64,000 nt of DNA from Lactobacillus sp. LL6 (GCF_007570935.1 NZ_VLLR01000002.1:62001-126000); one strand, 5' to 3'. Counted from the stretch's first letter, positions 1-9,217 are shown. The notes: a model not told the origin generated them from the letters alone. Numbers and translations: made by a program.

Positions 1-75
1 TATTTTTATTTAATTCATATTTATTTTAGCAAGATTCACCTCTAAATATTGCTAAAAGTTATATCACTCATATTC

Positions 76-120
76 ATATAAATAAAAGGAAGACCTATGT
101 GACCTTCCTTTTATTTATAT
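76..120. terminator. Bidirectional terminator after cas2
   Basis: A long perfect inverted repeat has arms at 76-92 and 104-120 around an 11-base loop. Each arm holds AAAGGAAG/CTTCCTTT with AT-rich flanks. It sits just past the cas2 stop codon and would end the cas4-cas1-cas2 transcript. The symmetric U-tracts would let it work in both directions. Confidence 0.75.
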
Positions 121-124
121 TGGT

Positions 125-409
125 TTAAAAGAAGTTATCGGTTAATTCACTCAAATCTGTACCCATAAATTCTTTTTTCAACCATTTTTTATTATTATTC
201 TTAAAAATAATAACTGAATCAATATCCTTACGAAGCCAGTTATCAAGTTCTGACTTTAGTTTTTCTAACTGTGCTTTTGTTAATTCTCCTTCAAAAACTG
301 ATTTCTGAACATGACTTAAATATTTTTTACATATTTTAAAAACATGTCGAGATACCTTAGCTCCCAGTTTATCCTCCAATGAAATATCATAAACTAATAT
401 TATATACAT
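125..409 (-). CDS. cas2: CRISPR-associated endonuclease Cas2
   Basis: This is the small ferredoxin-fold partner of Cas1 in the spacer-integration complex. The protein is about 94 aa, normal for Cas2. It opens with MYIILVYDI, where the Asp after the first beta strand is the conserved metal-site residue of the family. I chose the ATG at 409 because GGTGG precedes it, and because it begins 2 bases after the cas1 stop codon. It is the last gene of the minus-strand adaptation module and is followed by a strong hairpin terminator. Nothing looks broken. Confidence 0.93.
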   Translation of the reverse strand: MYIILVYDISLEDKLGAKVSRHVFKICKKYLSHVQKSVFEGELTKAQLEKLKSELDNWLRKDIDSVIIFKNNNKKWLKKEFMGTDLSELTDNFF

Positions 410-411
410 AA

Positions 412-1401
412 TTACCACCAAATTTTAAATGGTTCATAGACCTCACCCTCAATTAAAGATTTAATTATTTTATAGCATTCTAATCTAATCAAATGGCGAT
501 ATGAAATCTCTCGGTGTAAGGTCCGATGACGTATTTTATTTTTTAAATAATTATCATATTCACGTAAAATCTTTTGCTTTCCTTTAGTCTTTAAATAACA
601 GTAATTAGATTTTTGTTCAAAATCCTTTTCAGTAATTATTTTTTTATTAATCAAAGAAAAAATCAACCTGTCTACAATAAGTGGCTTAAATATTTCTGAT
701 ATATCTAAGCATAATGAAAATCGACGTTCCATAGTGGTATGAAGATAACTAATTGTTGGATTAAGTTGCGTAACGTAAATCTCCGATATACAAGTTGTAT
801 ACATTAATGTATTTAAAAAGGAAATCAATGTGTTTACCATATTATCTGGTGGTCGTCTAATACGCTTAATAAAATCTGCCTTTCCATTGAAGATAGTATT
901 CCAGGCACTATAATATGACTTATGAATTAAACCTTCTAATCCCATTAGTTCTTTAATATTTTGTACGCTATTAATTCTTCTCTGCAACTCTTCTATATCA
1001 TTAATATAAGATTTTAAATCAAATTTCTTTCGATTATAATATTTTAAATTTCTAAGCAAATTTTGTGTAGCTCCCAGTACAAACTTCTTAGCATAATATA
1101 ATCGTCTTGTACTATTTTCATAAGCCATCACTTGTCTAATTAACAGGGTACCGGATACATTCTGTTCTCGAGGATAAAATGAACCTGTATAATAACCATA
1201 ATAGTTGAAAAAGTGAATCGGAATTTTATTTTGAGATAAATAATTCAAGCAATCTGTATTCACTTGTAATTTACCAAATATATAAATATCTCTTGTAACT
1301 TCTATTTTTAAATCTTTATATTTACCATCATCTTTAATCATTCTGATAGTATTATCTTTTCTTTCGAGTTTTCCGCTTGAAAATAAATAATAATCTTCCA
1401 T
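412..1401 (-). CDS. cas1: CRISPR-associated integrase Cas1 (type I-B)
   Basis: Cas1 is the metal-dependent integrase that inserts spacers at the leader end of the array, together with Cas2. The protein is about 329 aa, the usual I-B length. It starts with the typical DYYLFSSGKLERKDNTI segment and contains the central MGLEGLIHKSYYSAW motif, whose Glu is a metal ligand. It also has the downstream histidine region NPTISYLHT. I preferred the ATG at 1401 over the upstream GTG because AAGTGAG lies at the right distance. It is tightly packed between cas4 and cas2 (8-base and 2-base gaps), so the three form one adaptation operon. Confidence 0.95.
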   Translation of the reverse strand: MEDYYLFSSGKLERKDNTIRMIKDDGKYKDLKIEVTRDIYIFGKLQVNTDCLNYLSQNKIPIHFFNYYGYYTGSFYPREQNVSGTLLIRQVMAYENSTRRLYYAKKFVLGATQNLLRNLKYYNRKKFDLKSYINDIEELQRRINSVQNIKELMGLEGLIHKSYYSAWNTIFNGKADFIKRIRRPPDNMVNTLISFLNTLMYTTCISEIYVTQLNPTISYLHTTMERRFSLCLDISEIFKPLIVDRLIFSLINKKIITEKDFEQKSNYCYLKTKGKQKILREYDNYLKNKIRHRTLHREISYRHLIRLECYKIIKSLIEGEVYEPFKIWW

Positions 1402-1409
1402 AATTGAAC

Positions 1410-1904
1410 TCACTTAGAAAAACAGTATTCATAAAATGCACATGACTTACATATTGGCATAAGATGGGGCTTTTCAGGCTTTTTTTGTTCACAAATATAT
1501 TTTATATCTGCAATATATTTTTCCATTTGTCTCTGATCATTATCCATATAATCAACTTTCACACACTTTTTAAGCAAAGGATAATCTAATAACCCCTTTG
1601 AAATATTTATCCCTTTTTTACGTAAATAATAAATGTAATACTTTAATTGCCAAATAGCTGCTGGCTCAATTGCATTACTTTTCTTAACTTCATGAACAGT
1701 TTGCCAATTTTGAATTAAATCAATATTCACTTGATTATCCATAGCAACATGGTGAAGCCCTTCATTTACATAACTTGTTTTATCAAGTATGTTTCCAAGT
1801 TGAACTTTTTGACTAGTCTCTTCAAATTGAATTTGATGAGTAAAGAGCCATAACTTTCTTTTACAAACAAAATAGTAATTTACCATATTTCCAGTAACAC
1901 GCAT
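1410..1904 (-). CDS. cas4: CRISPR-associated exonuclease Cas4
   Basis: Cas4 is the iron-sulfur RecB-like nuclease that trims prespacers and helps select the PAM in I-B systems. The protein is about 164 aa. It has an early Cys in VNYYFVCKRKLW and a C-terminal cluster CKSCAFYEYC, which together supply the four Cys ligands of the 4Fe-4S cluster. The longest frame starts at 1934, but an AGAAGG ribosome site sits in front of the ATG at 1904, so I chose that start. The gene follows CRISPR array 1 on the same strand and precedes cas1, so it may be reached by array read-through or by a weak local promoter near 1930-1970. Confidence 0.92.
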   Translation of the reverse strand: MRVTGNMVNYYFVCKRKLWLFTHQIQFEETSQKVQLGNILDKTSYVNEGLHHVAMDNQVNIDLIQNWQTVHEVKKSNAIEPAAIWQLKYYIYYLRKKGINISKGLLDYPLLKKCVKVDYMDNDQRQMEKYIADIKYICEQKKPEKPHLMPICKSCAFYEYCFSK

Positions 1905-1995
1905 TTTTGTATTCGCCTTCTTTTTATAGCACATTATAATGCGCTTCCATATAATTATTACACAACATTAAGAAAATTACGAATAACTGTACATA

Positions 1996-2415
1996 GAAGT
2001 TTCCTTAGGTTAAATAAAAATTTTTCTTGTATTTATTACTCCCCTATTAGTAAACGGATTTACATTTCTCTTAAGTTAAATAAAAACAGTCCAGCGTAAA
2101 GGTAAAGATGACTTGATTTTGCGATTTACATTTCTCTTAAGTTAAATAAAAACGCGACGACGACCGACGACCGACCGACGAGCTGAGTATTTACATTTCT
2201 CTTAAGTTAAATAAAAACTAATGGATGAATCAGGTCAAGCTACTGACGCTGGTAATTTACATTTCTCTTAAGTTAAATAAAAACATTACCGGTTTATCTG
2301 GTACTGTTACTAAGATTAATTTACATTTCTCTTAAGTTAAATAAAAACCAGAAAGCACAAGATTACCAATCCTGCTTATAAAAAAATTTACATTTCTCTT
2401 AAGTTAAATAAAAAC
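1996..2415 (-). CRISPR. CRISPR array 1 (type I-B), six repeats plus one degenerate
   Basis: Six identical 30-base repeats start at 2058, 2124, 2189, 2255, 2319 and 2386 on the plus strand. They are separated by spacers of 36, 35, 36, 34 and 37 bases. On the transcribed minus strand each repeat begins GTTTTTATTTAACTT and ends GAAATGTAAAT, giving the 8-nt handle ATGTAAAT expected after Cas6 cleavage. A decayed repeat at about 1996-2021 lies 36 bases further on and marks the old trailer end. The newest spacer should be 2349-2385, next to the leader. The repeat differs by one base from that of array 2 (GAGAAATG here, GAGGAATG there). Confidence 0.97.
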
Positions 2416-2591
2416 TCTAAGCTAATTTTTACCTGCTGCCACAATAATTATAGACCTATTTCTGTCTATCTGTCTAATTTAACTAAAAAATACACCATAA
2501 TTTTCAAATTTTTCATCAAATCCTTTTATAGCAACATCTATAACATCTGTCTAACTACAGGTATAATTCACTTATTGGACATCGACAGACT
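2416..2591 (-). promoter_or_regulatory. Leader and promoter of CRISPR array 1
   Basis: This leader lies between the cas3 stop codon and the first repeat. On the minus strand TAGACA (2471-2476), an 18-base spacer and TATAAT (2447-2452) form a promoter whose -10 ends 31 bases before the first repeat. The same promoter, spacing and distance occur in the array 2 leader. A second shared element, TCTGTCGATGTCC, lies at about 2577-2589, roughly 170 bases from the first repeat. It may be a docking or bending site used in spacer integration; that role is inferred. Confidence 0.85.
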
Positions 2592-4925
2592 TTAAATAAA
2601 ATTATCATCTTCTTCCTCTTTTGACTTATTCAAAGATAACCCCGTTTCTGAATTATAGTTAAAAGCTTTAGATAGAATGATATATCCCACCTCTTGTAAA
2701 TCTCCATTTTTAACTAGGTCACTTTTATCAAGTAGATAAACAGGAAAACTTACAGTCATAGAATTTAAATAATTTTTTAGTTTTAAATTTTCTATTTTCA
2801 ACTTTGTAATATCATTTGAATTTTTGTTTTCGTTCTTATATAAAACTCTTATTTTTTGTTTATTACGATCAAGTTGAATCAACTTATCTGTAATTTCAAC
2901 CTTATTATCTAAGTACACTTGCTCAGGAATTACATCAACATTATTAATTCCTCTAAATCTAGAAACTATATCTTTCTTTATAAGTTCCGCTTCTTCAATA
3001 TCTTGTAAATATTTAATTGAATTTTCAACTCTACTAATAAAATTATCATCAACTACTGAAATTTTTTCACTAGTATAGTTCGTATTAATTAAATCAATCT
3101 TATCTTGTTCTGTTAAGACACCATTCAAATTTTTAACTGCATTTTTACTTATGCTGAACATTGTCCAATCAACTATAGAATGCTGTCCTCTCTTAATCCC
3201 TGAAGTAGCCTTATTACCACCATCAAAAATATAAACGTTGGGATCTTCTCCTTTATAGTTTCGTTTACGATAACAACGTCCCATTCGCTGAAATAATCCA
3301 TTTAGTTCTGACAATTCTGTCAATAATAGATCAAAGTCAATATCTAAAGAAGCTTCTACAACTTGAGTGCCAATCCAAACTTCAAAATTATGATTGGTCG
3401 TTTTGCCTGCATGAATAATTTCATTTTCTTTTATACTGCGATCTTTTCTAATAAATCTACTATGAATTAAGTGAACATCAACACCTACTTCTTTTAGTTC
3501 TAAATATAACTTATTAGCCTTCTGAACAGTATTGCAAACTACTAATGTTTTCTTTCCTTGAGCTTTTTCTAAAATATCTTTCGATTCTAACTGAGCATGG
3601 ATAGTTTTTACATTATGACGATGGTTAATTTTTGAATCTAAAAATGGTTTTTCAGGCATTGTAAATTTTAATCCATGTATATTCAACAAATCTAATATGA
3701 ATGGGGCCAAAGTTGCCGTCATGATTTCAAACTTTCCACCATATCTTTGAATTTCTTTTAGACCATATATAATATATGCTAACAATGTAGGAGAATACAT
3801 TTGTATTTCATCAATTACCACCTTAGAATAAGCCAAAGTTGCCATCTGAGGTTCATAATTAGAATAATGATAAACAAAAGAAAAAACTTGATCTAGAGTA
3901 GCAATAGACAATTGTTTTGACCATTGTTTTTCTTCTTCAACATATTTTTGAAAGTCACTATAGTTATTCTGATTACCAAATTCAGTAATAGCTTCAGAAA
4001 TCATGTCAGAATGTATTAATCCAAGTGAATTATATGATTCATTGTTAAAGACAACATTTTTAATTCGATGATAAATAGCATTTATTGCACTCTTCAAAGG
4101 TAACACAAAAAATGATTTTTCATTTCCTAACCATCTTAAAGCTGCTTCTGTTTTACCTAATCCTGTTTGACCAATAACAATAATACTTTTATTTTGATGT
4201 TTGAAAGTCCATTTCTGCATTTCATTCCAATTAGCCTGAGGTTCGGATTTTCTCCAATGTTGTAAAATATTCTGAGATAATATTACTCTTGGAGATGACT
4301 CAACTTTATAGTGTCCCGAAGCGGCATAATCTAAACGATTAAGCAAACCTTTAATTTTTACATACTCATCAAACTTATGCCGTATTTTTAATTCATCTTC
4401 ATCAGACTCTTTTAACTCATTTTCAAGTAATAGCTGTGATTTAAAATTAAAATACTTATGACTAACTTTTTTGGGATCTTGCAATTCTAATGGAGCTTTC
4501 AATTTATCAATTCTTTTGGCTAACTCTTTTTCTAAAGGCTTTAAAGAATCTACTTCTTCTTTATAATCAGAAGCATTTATTTTTTCAAAATCTCTCTTAT
4601 GATGCCTTGCAACTGAATTAATTAAAACCCAAATTTGCTCTTCAGAAAAATTTTTTTCTAACTCTTTTCTAGGAATCAAAGTAATACTAAGCAATCCATG
4701 AGGAATTTCACCATCTATATGCCATTTGTTTTTGCGTATTTTTTCTTGGAACTTATCATTAATTTTACCTAAGTCATGATATGCGCAGGCTAGCTGTAAT
4801 AACTCCCAATCAGACCTAGTTAAAATCTCAGGATATGTATTTTTCAAAATTTTTAACTGACTAAGCAAATTATTAGTATGATCAATTAAAGTTTCTCCAT
4901 TTGATTTTGCTAAAAATTCCATCAT
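2592..4925 (-). CDS. cas3: Cas3 HD nuclease-helicase
   Basis: Cas3 is the single-strand nuclease and 3'-5' helicase recruited by Cascade to shred target DNA. The protein is 777 aa, so full length with both domains fused. The HD nuclease motif is YHDLGK at about residues 49-54, with HGLL near 77 and ARHH near 107. The helicase has Walker A GQTGLGKT at 253-260, DEIQ in place of DEAH at about 373, MTATL near 403, and the arginine-finger region QRMGRCYRK. It overlaps cas5 by 4 bases, so the two are translationally coupled. It is the last effector gene before array 1. Confidence 0.95.
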   Translation of the reverse strand: MMEFLAKSNGETLIDHTNNLLSQLKILKNTYPEILTRSDWELLQLACAYHDLGKINDKFQEKIRKNKWHIDGEIPHGLLSITLIPRKELEKNFSEEQIWVLINSVARHHKRDFEKINASDYKEEVDSLKPLEKELAKRIDKLKAPLELQDPKKVSHKYFNFKSQLLLENELKESDEDELKIRHKFDEYVKIKGLLNRLDYAASGHYKVESSPRVILSQNILQHWRKSEPQANWNEMQKWTFKHQNKSIIVIGQTGLGKTEAALRWLGNEKSFFVLPLKSAINAIYHRIKNVVFNNESYNSLGLIHSDMISEAITEFGNQNNYSDFQKYVEEEKQWSKQLSIATLDQVFSFVYHYSNYEPQMATLAYSKVVIDEIQMYSPTLLAYIIYGLKEIQRYGGKFEIMTATLAPFILDLLNIHGLKFTMPEKPFLDSKINHRHNVKTIHAQLESKDILEKAQGKKTLVVCNTVQKANKLYLELKEVGVDVHLIHSRFIRKDRSIKENEIIHAGKTTNHNFEVWIGTQVVEASLDIDFDLLLTELSELNGLFQRMGRCYRKRNYKGEDPNVYIFDGGNKATSGIKRGQHSIVDWTMFSISKNAVKNLNGVLTEQDKIDLINTNYTSEKISVVDDNFISRVENSIKYLQDIEEAELIKKDIVSRFRGINNVDVIPEQVYLDNKVEITDKLIQLDRNKQKIRVLYKNENKNSNDITKLKIENLKLKNYLNSMTVSFPVYLLDKSDLVKNGDLQEVGYIILSKAFNYNSETGLSLNKSKEEEDDNFI

Positions 4926-5665
4926 GCTAAAAAGACTGGCTCCCTTTCATCATCAAAAAGAAATTCACTATCTTCTGCTAATTCAAAATCAGAAATGTAT
5001 AATACATGAACTTTTTTCCATTTGCGATAATACTGCTTACGTTTTAATGGAGTTAATTCATAAGTCTTGTTAATATCATAATAAGTTCCACGTCCATTTT
5101 TAATAACATCATTAAACTTAATTAAGCTAGTATCATCATCGTTTCGAAAATTAAGGTAATATGCCTTTTTCACTTGAAAATCTTCATCTAATTGCTTTTT
5201 CTTTAAATCTACTATTTTTATACTTGTAATATTTACCAAATCTTCTCGACGACCAAGATTAGGATATTCTTTAGGATACTTTAACGCTTGATATATTTCA
5301 TCAACTTCATTTTGGTTGTCAGGAACAATATGAATAACTAAATTTACATCAACTAACAGTTGTGTATATCCAATCCCTCGGCTGACACCAAAACCTTCAA
5401 CATTCAGTTGATGACGCTTAGAGTCAAACTTATAACCATTTTTAAATTCATATCGAGTATACATGTCATTAACAGTAGATGCATAATCTCCACCAATACT
5501 TAACTTCATTTCATGATATGACTTAAAATCACACAAATAATGAATCATCCCTATAACAGTAGAATAAGGTGGAAGTGGATAGCTTTCTCTAAACAAATGA
5601 CTATTAGGTACTCGATAATTTGCTGTTTCTTGATGGATAGTTAATTTAATTGCTTTCAACGCCAT
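4922..5665 (-). CDS. cas5: Cascade subunit Cas5 (type I-B, Cas5t-like)
   Basis: Cas5 is the RAMP protein that caps the 5' handle of the crRNA in Cascade. The protein is about 247 aa. The N-terminus MALKAIKLTIHQETANYRVP followed by the Pro-rich PLPPYSTVIGMIHYL loop is typical of I-B Cas5 proteins. The ATG at 5665 is preceded by AGAAGGAAG at slightly long spacing. An upstream TTG at 5677 is possible but would leave no room for a ribosome site. The start overlaps the end of cas7 by 20 bases and the stop overlaps cas3, consistent with one coupled operon. Confidence 0.9.
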   Translation of the reverse strand: MALKAIKLTIHQETANYRVPNSHLFRESYPLPPYSTVIGMIHYLCDFKSYHEMKLSIGGDYASTVNDMYTRYEFKNGYKFDSKRHQLNVEGFGVSRGIGYTQLLVDVNLVIHIVPDNQNEVDEIYQALKYPKEYPNLGRREDLVNITSIKIVDLKKKQLDEDFQVKKAYYLNFRNDDDTSLIKFNDVIKNGRGTYYDINKTYELTPLKRKQYYRKWKKVHVLYISDFELAEDSEFLFDDEREPVFLA

Positions 5666-6548
5666 AAGAATTTGCAACTTCCTTCTTAAGCTTATTCATA
5701 AATTTAGCGACACTAACAGCACTTAAGTCCTCTTTAATCTTGTTACTATTCTTGAAGATTCCATCCATGAGTCCTACTTCAGTATTATCTGCAATCTCTT
5801 TATCATCTAATAAACTCTTCAATGCTTCAATATCAACTTTATTATCTTTTACATTTACAGCATTTTCAAAAATAGGATTCTTAATATTATAAACCCCTCC
5901 AATAATAAACAAAGGCTTCAAATCTTCACGACGACCACGAATATCACGGTAAAGATATTGAATGGTAGACAATAATTTTGCTACTCGGCGATTCTTTTCC
6001 TCGTTATCTAAATTTGTACCATCATTTTCATCAATACCAATCTGATCTAAATCAATAGTAAGTGTATAACAATAAAATGCATCTTGGATTTCAGACTGAG
6101 CAATACTATTACTAATCGAATTATCTTTTTCGGATTTTCTAATACGACTAGCCAAACCCATATTAGTTAGGAAATCCATATCACCTCTATATGGTTCTTG
6201 ACTAATAGCATTGGATAGACGAACTTTAGCAGAGCGAACTTTTGAGTTATTGCCTTTTTCTGTTTTCATATAACCAAAAAAGTCAATTTCTGGATAATCT
6301 TTTATTGAAGCATCCTTAGCAAACTGAATAACTTTTTTATCTCCGCTTCCATCAGTAGAGAGCGTTGCTAGTGGCTCCCCTAGTTGTTCAATAATGTTAT
6401 ATCTCAAAGCTTGTCTTGAAATGTAGGTATATTGTTGACCATCATTTCTAGTAAGTTTCTTTAAAGATGACACATTCCCCAAACTTTCACCGTAGTTTGC
6501 ACTTGAAGCTTGAAAAATAGCTGTTAATGTTAATCCTTGTTTAGTCAT
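5646..6548 (-). CDS. cas7: Cascade backbone Cas7 (Cst2/DevR family)
   Basis: Cas7 proteins form the helical backbone that coats the spacer part of the crRNA. This 300-aa protein starts LTLTAIFQASSANYGESLGN and carries TYISRQALRYNI, both typical of the Cst2/DevR branch of I-B Cas7. It also has the glycine-rich stretch GYMKTEKGNN. It overlaps cas8b by 8 bases upstream and cas5 downstream. There is no sign of damage. The subtype call is from family knowledge; the RAMP fold is clear from context. Confidence 0.92.
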   Translation of the reverse strand: MTKQGLTLTAIFQASSANYGESLGNVSSLKKLTRNDGQQYTYISRQALRYNIIEQLGEPLATLSTDGSGDKKVIQFAKDASIKDYPEIDFFGYMKTEKGNNSKVRSAKVRLSNAISQEPYRGDMDFLTNMGLASRIRKSEKDNSISNSIAQSEIQDAFYCYTLTIDLDQIGIDENDGTNLDNEEKNRRVAKLLSTIQYLYRDIRGRREDLKPLFIIGGVYNIKNPIFENAVNVKDNKVDIEALKSLLDDKEIADNTEVGLMDGIFKNSNKIKEDLSAVSVAKFMNKLKKEVANSYGVESN

Positions 6549-8289
6549 TTTGATTTTCTCCTTTTAATTCATCTACATTTCCAATAAGACCGGCAACAAA
6601 AGCATAGCCATATTCTTCAAAAGCCTTATCATCTTCTTGATTATTAATAAACTCCTTAGGTACTATTTTGCCTAAATACATATATGCATTTAACAATAAA
6701 TCCAAAAACTGCTGATGATTATTAGCTTTTAATGCTGTTAACATTCTGTATGCTAATGCTTGAGCTTTATTTGGGTTGGCATAGCCATTACGAATAGCTA
6801 TACCATAACTTCTAACCTTACTAAAGTCTTCCATATTAATACTCATACTGTATTCTCCTTTTCTTAAATTAAGTTGGTTCATCAATTCTTCATTTATCTG
6901 TAAAACTGCCATAATATGGAAATTATTATATCTACAACTAGATGAATCACTTAATTTCATTAATTCCATTATATGTACTAAACTAATTAATTCTGTACTA
7001 TTTAATAATCTTCGCACAACTTCATCAAAAATACTATAGTAATTAATTCCTTTATATCCTTTAATGCCAGCATAATATAAAGATTCCAAAATACTTTTTC
7101 CATTATGCAACTTGTTTTCACTAATAAGTGTGAATACTTTAGAAGCAATCGTAGGAACTATTTGAAAAGAATACTTTTCATTATCAAAACTTATGAGCTG
7201 AATATTACTCATTATATTTTTTTGCCGAGTTATAGCAGCTTTTTCAAAATTAGCAGAAAATGCACGATATGGTGTTGCATAGGCATTATTTTCCATATCT
7301 ATAGTCATTTCATCGAGAACGCTATCATTTTTTTTAATTAGTTCTTCAATTCTGCTATCATCATTAATGAAAATACCCCTATTTCCCATATTATAAGTAA
7401 ATCCCGCACTTGTAGCTACATACAATAATTGGCAAATTGGGCAGATATACAAATCATTCGCAAAGTTCCAAGCATTACTTGTCTTTCGGTTTAAATCATA
7501 TCCCATCCCATTTAAAAATCCATAAGAATATGTCTGTTTCGGCATAGTACGATTACAATTTGAACAAATATACTTGTCTTTTTTAGTATCTCTATTTAAA
7601 TATTCTTTTACTGGATCAACAAAATAATGTTGAAAATCATCATAAAAATCCAAATTCTTAGCTTGAGGATTTAGAAAGGATACCCCATCCCAAGCATTTC
7701 TAATGACAAGATAACTTAATGTTTTAGCAGGAAAATACTTTTTAGCAATTGGAGTCTTAAAATAGTCAATTATTTCTAATAACTGTGGAATTAGTTCTTT
7801 TAAAGTATCAAGCGCTTCATCATATCTTTTAGTTAATTCATTTTTCTTCTTCAATGTTTTAATCAACTTGCTACAAGCTTTGGTCTTATTAATTACATCA
7901 AAGTCTGAGTTAATAAACTTTATCACTTTAATATAAGATTTACTATTTATTGAATATTTTAAAACATTATCAAACCAATCCGTTAACTGACTTAAATTTT
8001 CTTGATTAAACTCCTCATAGTCATTATCTTGCCAGTCTTTTAATACCAGTTCCATAAATAAAATACGTTGAAAACGAGTATATTTTCCATATTTATTAAT
8101 AAAATATTTAAAATATTTATCTGCGAAACTATTCAAAGCAGTAGATTTGATTATTAAAGCTGTTTTGTCAATTTTATAATCTTTTTCAGATAAAATTCTG
8201 CTTAATCCTACAATACCCGCATTTTCAAGCCAACCATTTGTACGGAATTCAATAGACTTTGATGCATCATGTTTAACTTTTTCTTCCAT
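6541..8289 (-). CDS. cas8b: Cascade large subunit Cas8b (Cst1-like, CXXC pair)
   Basis: Cas8b is the large Cascade subunit that reads the PAM and positions Cas3. The protein is 582 aa and begins with an RTNGWLENAGIVGLSRIL segment characteristic of the Cst1/Cas8b1 family. In the middle are two paired cysteine motifs, YICSNCNRTM and YICPICQLL, giving the CXXC-CXXC zinc-type module of this branch. The gene starts 17 bases after cas6 with an AAAGGTAA ribosome site and overlaps cas7. The gene is intact. Confidence 0.9.
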   Translation of the reverse strand: MEEKVKHDASKSIEFRTNGWLENAGIVGLSRILSEKDYKIDKTALIIKSTALNSFADKYFKYFINKYGKYTRFQRILFMELVLKDWQDNDYEEFNQENLSQLTDWFDNVLKYSINSKSYIKVIKFINSDFDVINKTKACSKLIKTLKKKNELTKRYDEALDTLKELIPQLLEIIDYFKTPIAKKYFPAKTLSYLVIRNAWDGVSFLNPQAKNLDFYDDFQHYFVDPVKEYLNRDTKKDKYICSNCNRTMPKQTYSYGFLNGMGYDLNRKTSNAWNFANDLYICPICQLLYVATSAGFTYNMGNRGIFINDDSRIEELIKKNDSVLDEMTIDMENNAYATPYRAFSANFEKAAITRQKNIMSNIQLISFDNEKYSFQIVPTIASKVFTLISENKLHNGKSILESLYYAGIKGYKGINYYSIFDEVVRRLLNSTELISLVHIMELMKLSDSSSCRYNNFHIMAVLQINEELMNQLNLRKGEYSMSINMEDFSKVRSYGIAIRNGYANPNKAQALAYRMLTALKANNHQQFLDLLLNAYMYLGKIVPKEFINNQEDDKAFEEYGYAFVAGLIGNVDELKGENQND

Positions 8290-8305
8290 TTTTTAAATTA
8301 CCTTT

Positions 8306-9046
8306 CTATGCCGGAGAAATCATACCGCTAAAAGTCCCAGTTTTTTCGCCTAAACCTGTATTTTCCAAAAATGTTAATAAAGCAGGATTCCCTTTAAGCA
8401 TAAAAGTTCCAACTGTACACTCCACCATAGTATTGAAAGATTTACGAACAGTTTTTCGAGTTTTAATTGGAATAAAAGTTAAATCTTTTACCATAGATTG
8501 TAACTCTGGTTTATTTTCAAGTTTAGTCAAAGTATTTCTTCTAAGAGCAATATTATATGCTTCAATTTTACTTTCATTATCACAAGAGATAAACATCCCC
8601 TTTTCATCACGTAATATTAATGGTGACATCGTTTTAAACTTAACGTTATTACTTATAATGGGCTTTAGTTCAATTATATATAACTTACCAATATCTGCAT
8701 TTAAATTTGGTCCAAAGGTAAGATTCTTATCATGACTCAATTTAACAAATGCATTATAATAGTTTAATCCTAAGTAAGTATCATCTGTTGAAAAGAAAAG
8801 CTTCATTTCTCCCCTTTCATTTAATATGATTTTGTCTTTGGTAAACTTTGCATTTTGAAAATATAAACTAGTTGTAAATAACTTTTGGGTTGGTTTTGAG
8901 TATAGTTTCTCAAATAATTCAGGATTTACTTGTTGAAGTCCATGTTTAATCAAAGATAAAACTTTAGCATCATAATCAATATTAATTACAATATTACCTA
9001 CTTTTTCAGACTTAGAATGTAATTTTATCGGTATTCCAAATTTCAT
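8306..9046 (-). CDS. cas6: CRISPR RNA endonuclease Cas6
   Basis: Cas6 cuts the repeat in pre-crRNA and stays on the 3' part in I-B systems. The protein is 246 aa. It ends in the glycine-rich loop GLGEKTGTFSGM, the signature G-loop of Cas6 RAMP proteins, and the N-terminus MKFGIPIKLHSKSEKV is a typical first beta strand. It is the first gene of the cas operon, with AGGAGG 8 bases ahead of the ATG. Its promoter region holds a near-perfect match to the guide of the CreR-like RNA just upstream. Cas6 could therefore mature an RNA that represses its own operon. Confidence 0.93.
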   Translation of the reverse strand: MKFGIPIKLHSKSEKVGNIVINIDYDAKVLSLIKHGLQQVNPELFEKLYSKPTQKLFTTSLYFQNAKFTKDKIILNERGEMKLFFSTDDTYLGLNYYNAFVKLSHDKNLTFGPNLNADIGKLYIIELKPIISNNVKFKTMSPLILRDEKGMFISCDNESKIEAYNIALRRNTLTKLENKPELQSMVKDLTFIPIKTRKTVRKSFNTMVECTVGTFMLKGNPALLTFLENTGLGEKTGTFSGMISPA

Positions 9047-9074
9047 TTGTTCCTCCTAATTAATTAACCATGTT

Positions 9075-9108
9075 TGTTTATTTAAATCAATGATACCACT
9101 TACAACAA
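9075..9108 (-). promoter_or_regulatory. cas operon promoter with CreR-like target site
   Basis: On the minus strand TTGTTG (9103-9108), 17 bases and TTAAAT (9080-9085) make a plausible promoter, with a leader of roughly 30 bases before the cas6 ATG. On the plus strand, 9075-9091 matches the 17-nt guide of the CreR-like RNA at 15 positions, including the first 10. The T-rich bases 9072-9074 (GTT) would occupy the PAM position. Bound Cascade would cover the -10 box. The promoter is read by eye, so the exact boxes are uncertain. Confidence 0.6.
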
Positions 9109-9140
9109 AAAAAGACCATTGATTTTTTAATCAATGGTCT
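9107..9140 (-). terminator. Terminator of the CreR-like RNA, upstream of cas6
   Basis: The stem AGACCATTGATT pairs with AATCAATGGTCT and is followed on the minus strand by seven T. It separates the short pseudo-repeat transcript from the cas6 promoter. The upstream RNA is therefore its own transcription unit and not just a cas 5' UTR. Confidence 0.85.
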
Positions 9141-9217
9141 ATATTTCATTTCTCAAAAGTTATATAAATAGATTTATATAAATAAACATTTTACATTTTT
9201 CACAAATTAAATAAACT
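9107..9217 (-). ncRNA. Candidate CreR-like Cas-regulating RNA (two pseudo-repeats and guide)
   Basis: Reading the minus strand, a degenerate repeat covers 9217-9189. It keeps the core TTTATTTAA and the end AAATGTAAA. It is followed by a 17-nt guide at 9188-9172 and a second degenerate repeat at 9171-9143 that keeps AACTT and GAGAAATG. A Rho-independent hairpin follows at once. An extended -10 (TGTTATACT) places the RNA start near the first pseudo-repeat. The unit therefore looks like a minimal crRNA gene. Its guide resembles the cas6 promoter rather than foreign DNA. This matches the logic of published CreR RNAs that make Cascade repress its own operon without cleavage. Expression and processing are inferred. 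Confidence 0.7.

Noticed and set aside
9047-9106. A CreT-type toxin gene paired with the pseudo-repeat RNA
   Set aside because: The space between the terminator and the cas6 ATG holds only the cas6 promoter and ribosome site; no tiny frame fits. The guide match is to the cas6 promoter, which suits CreR better than CreA.
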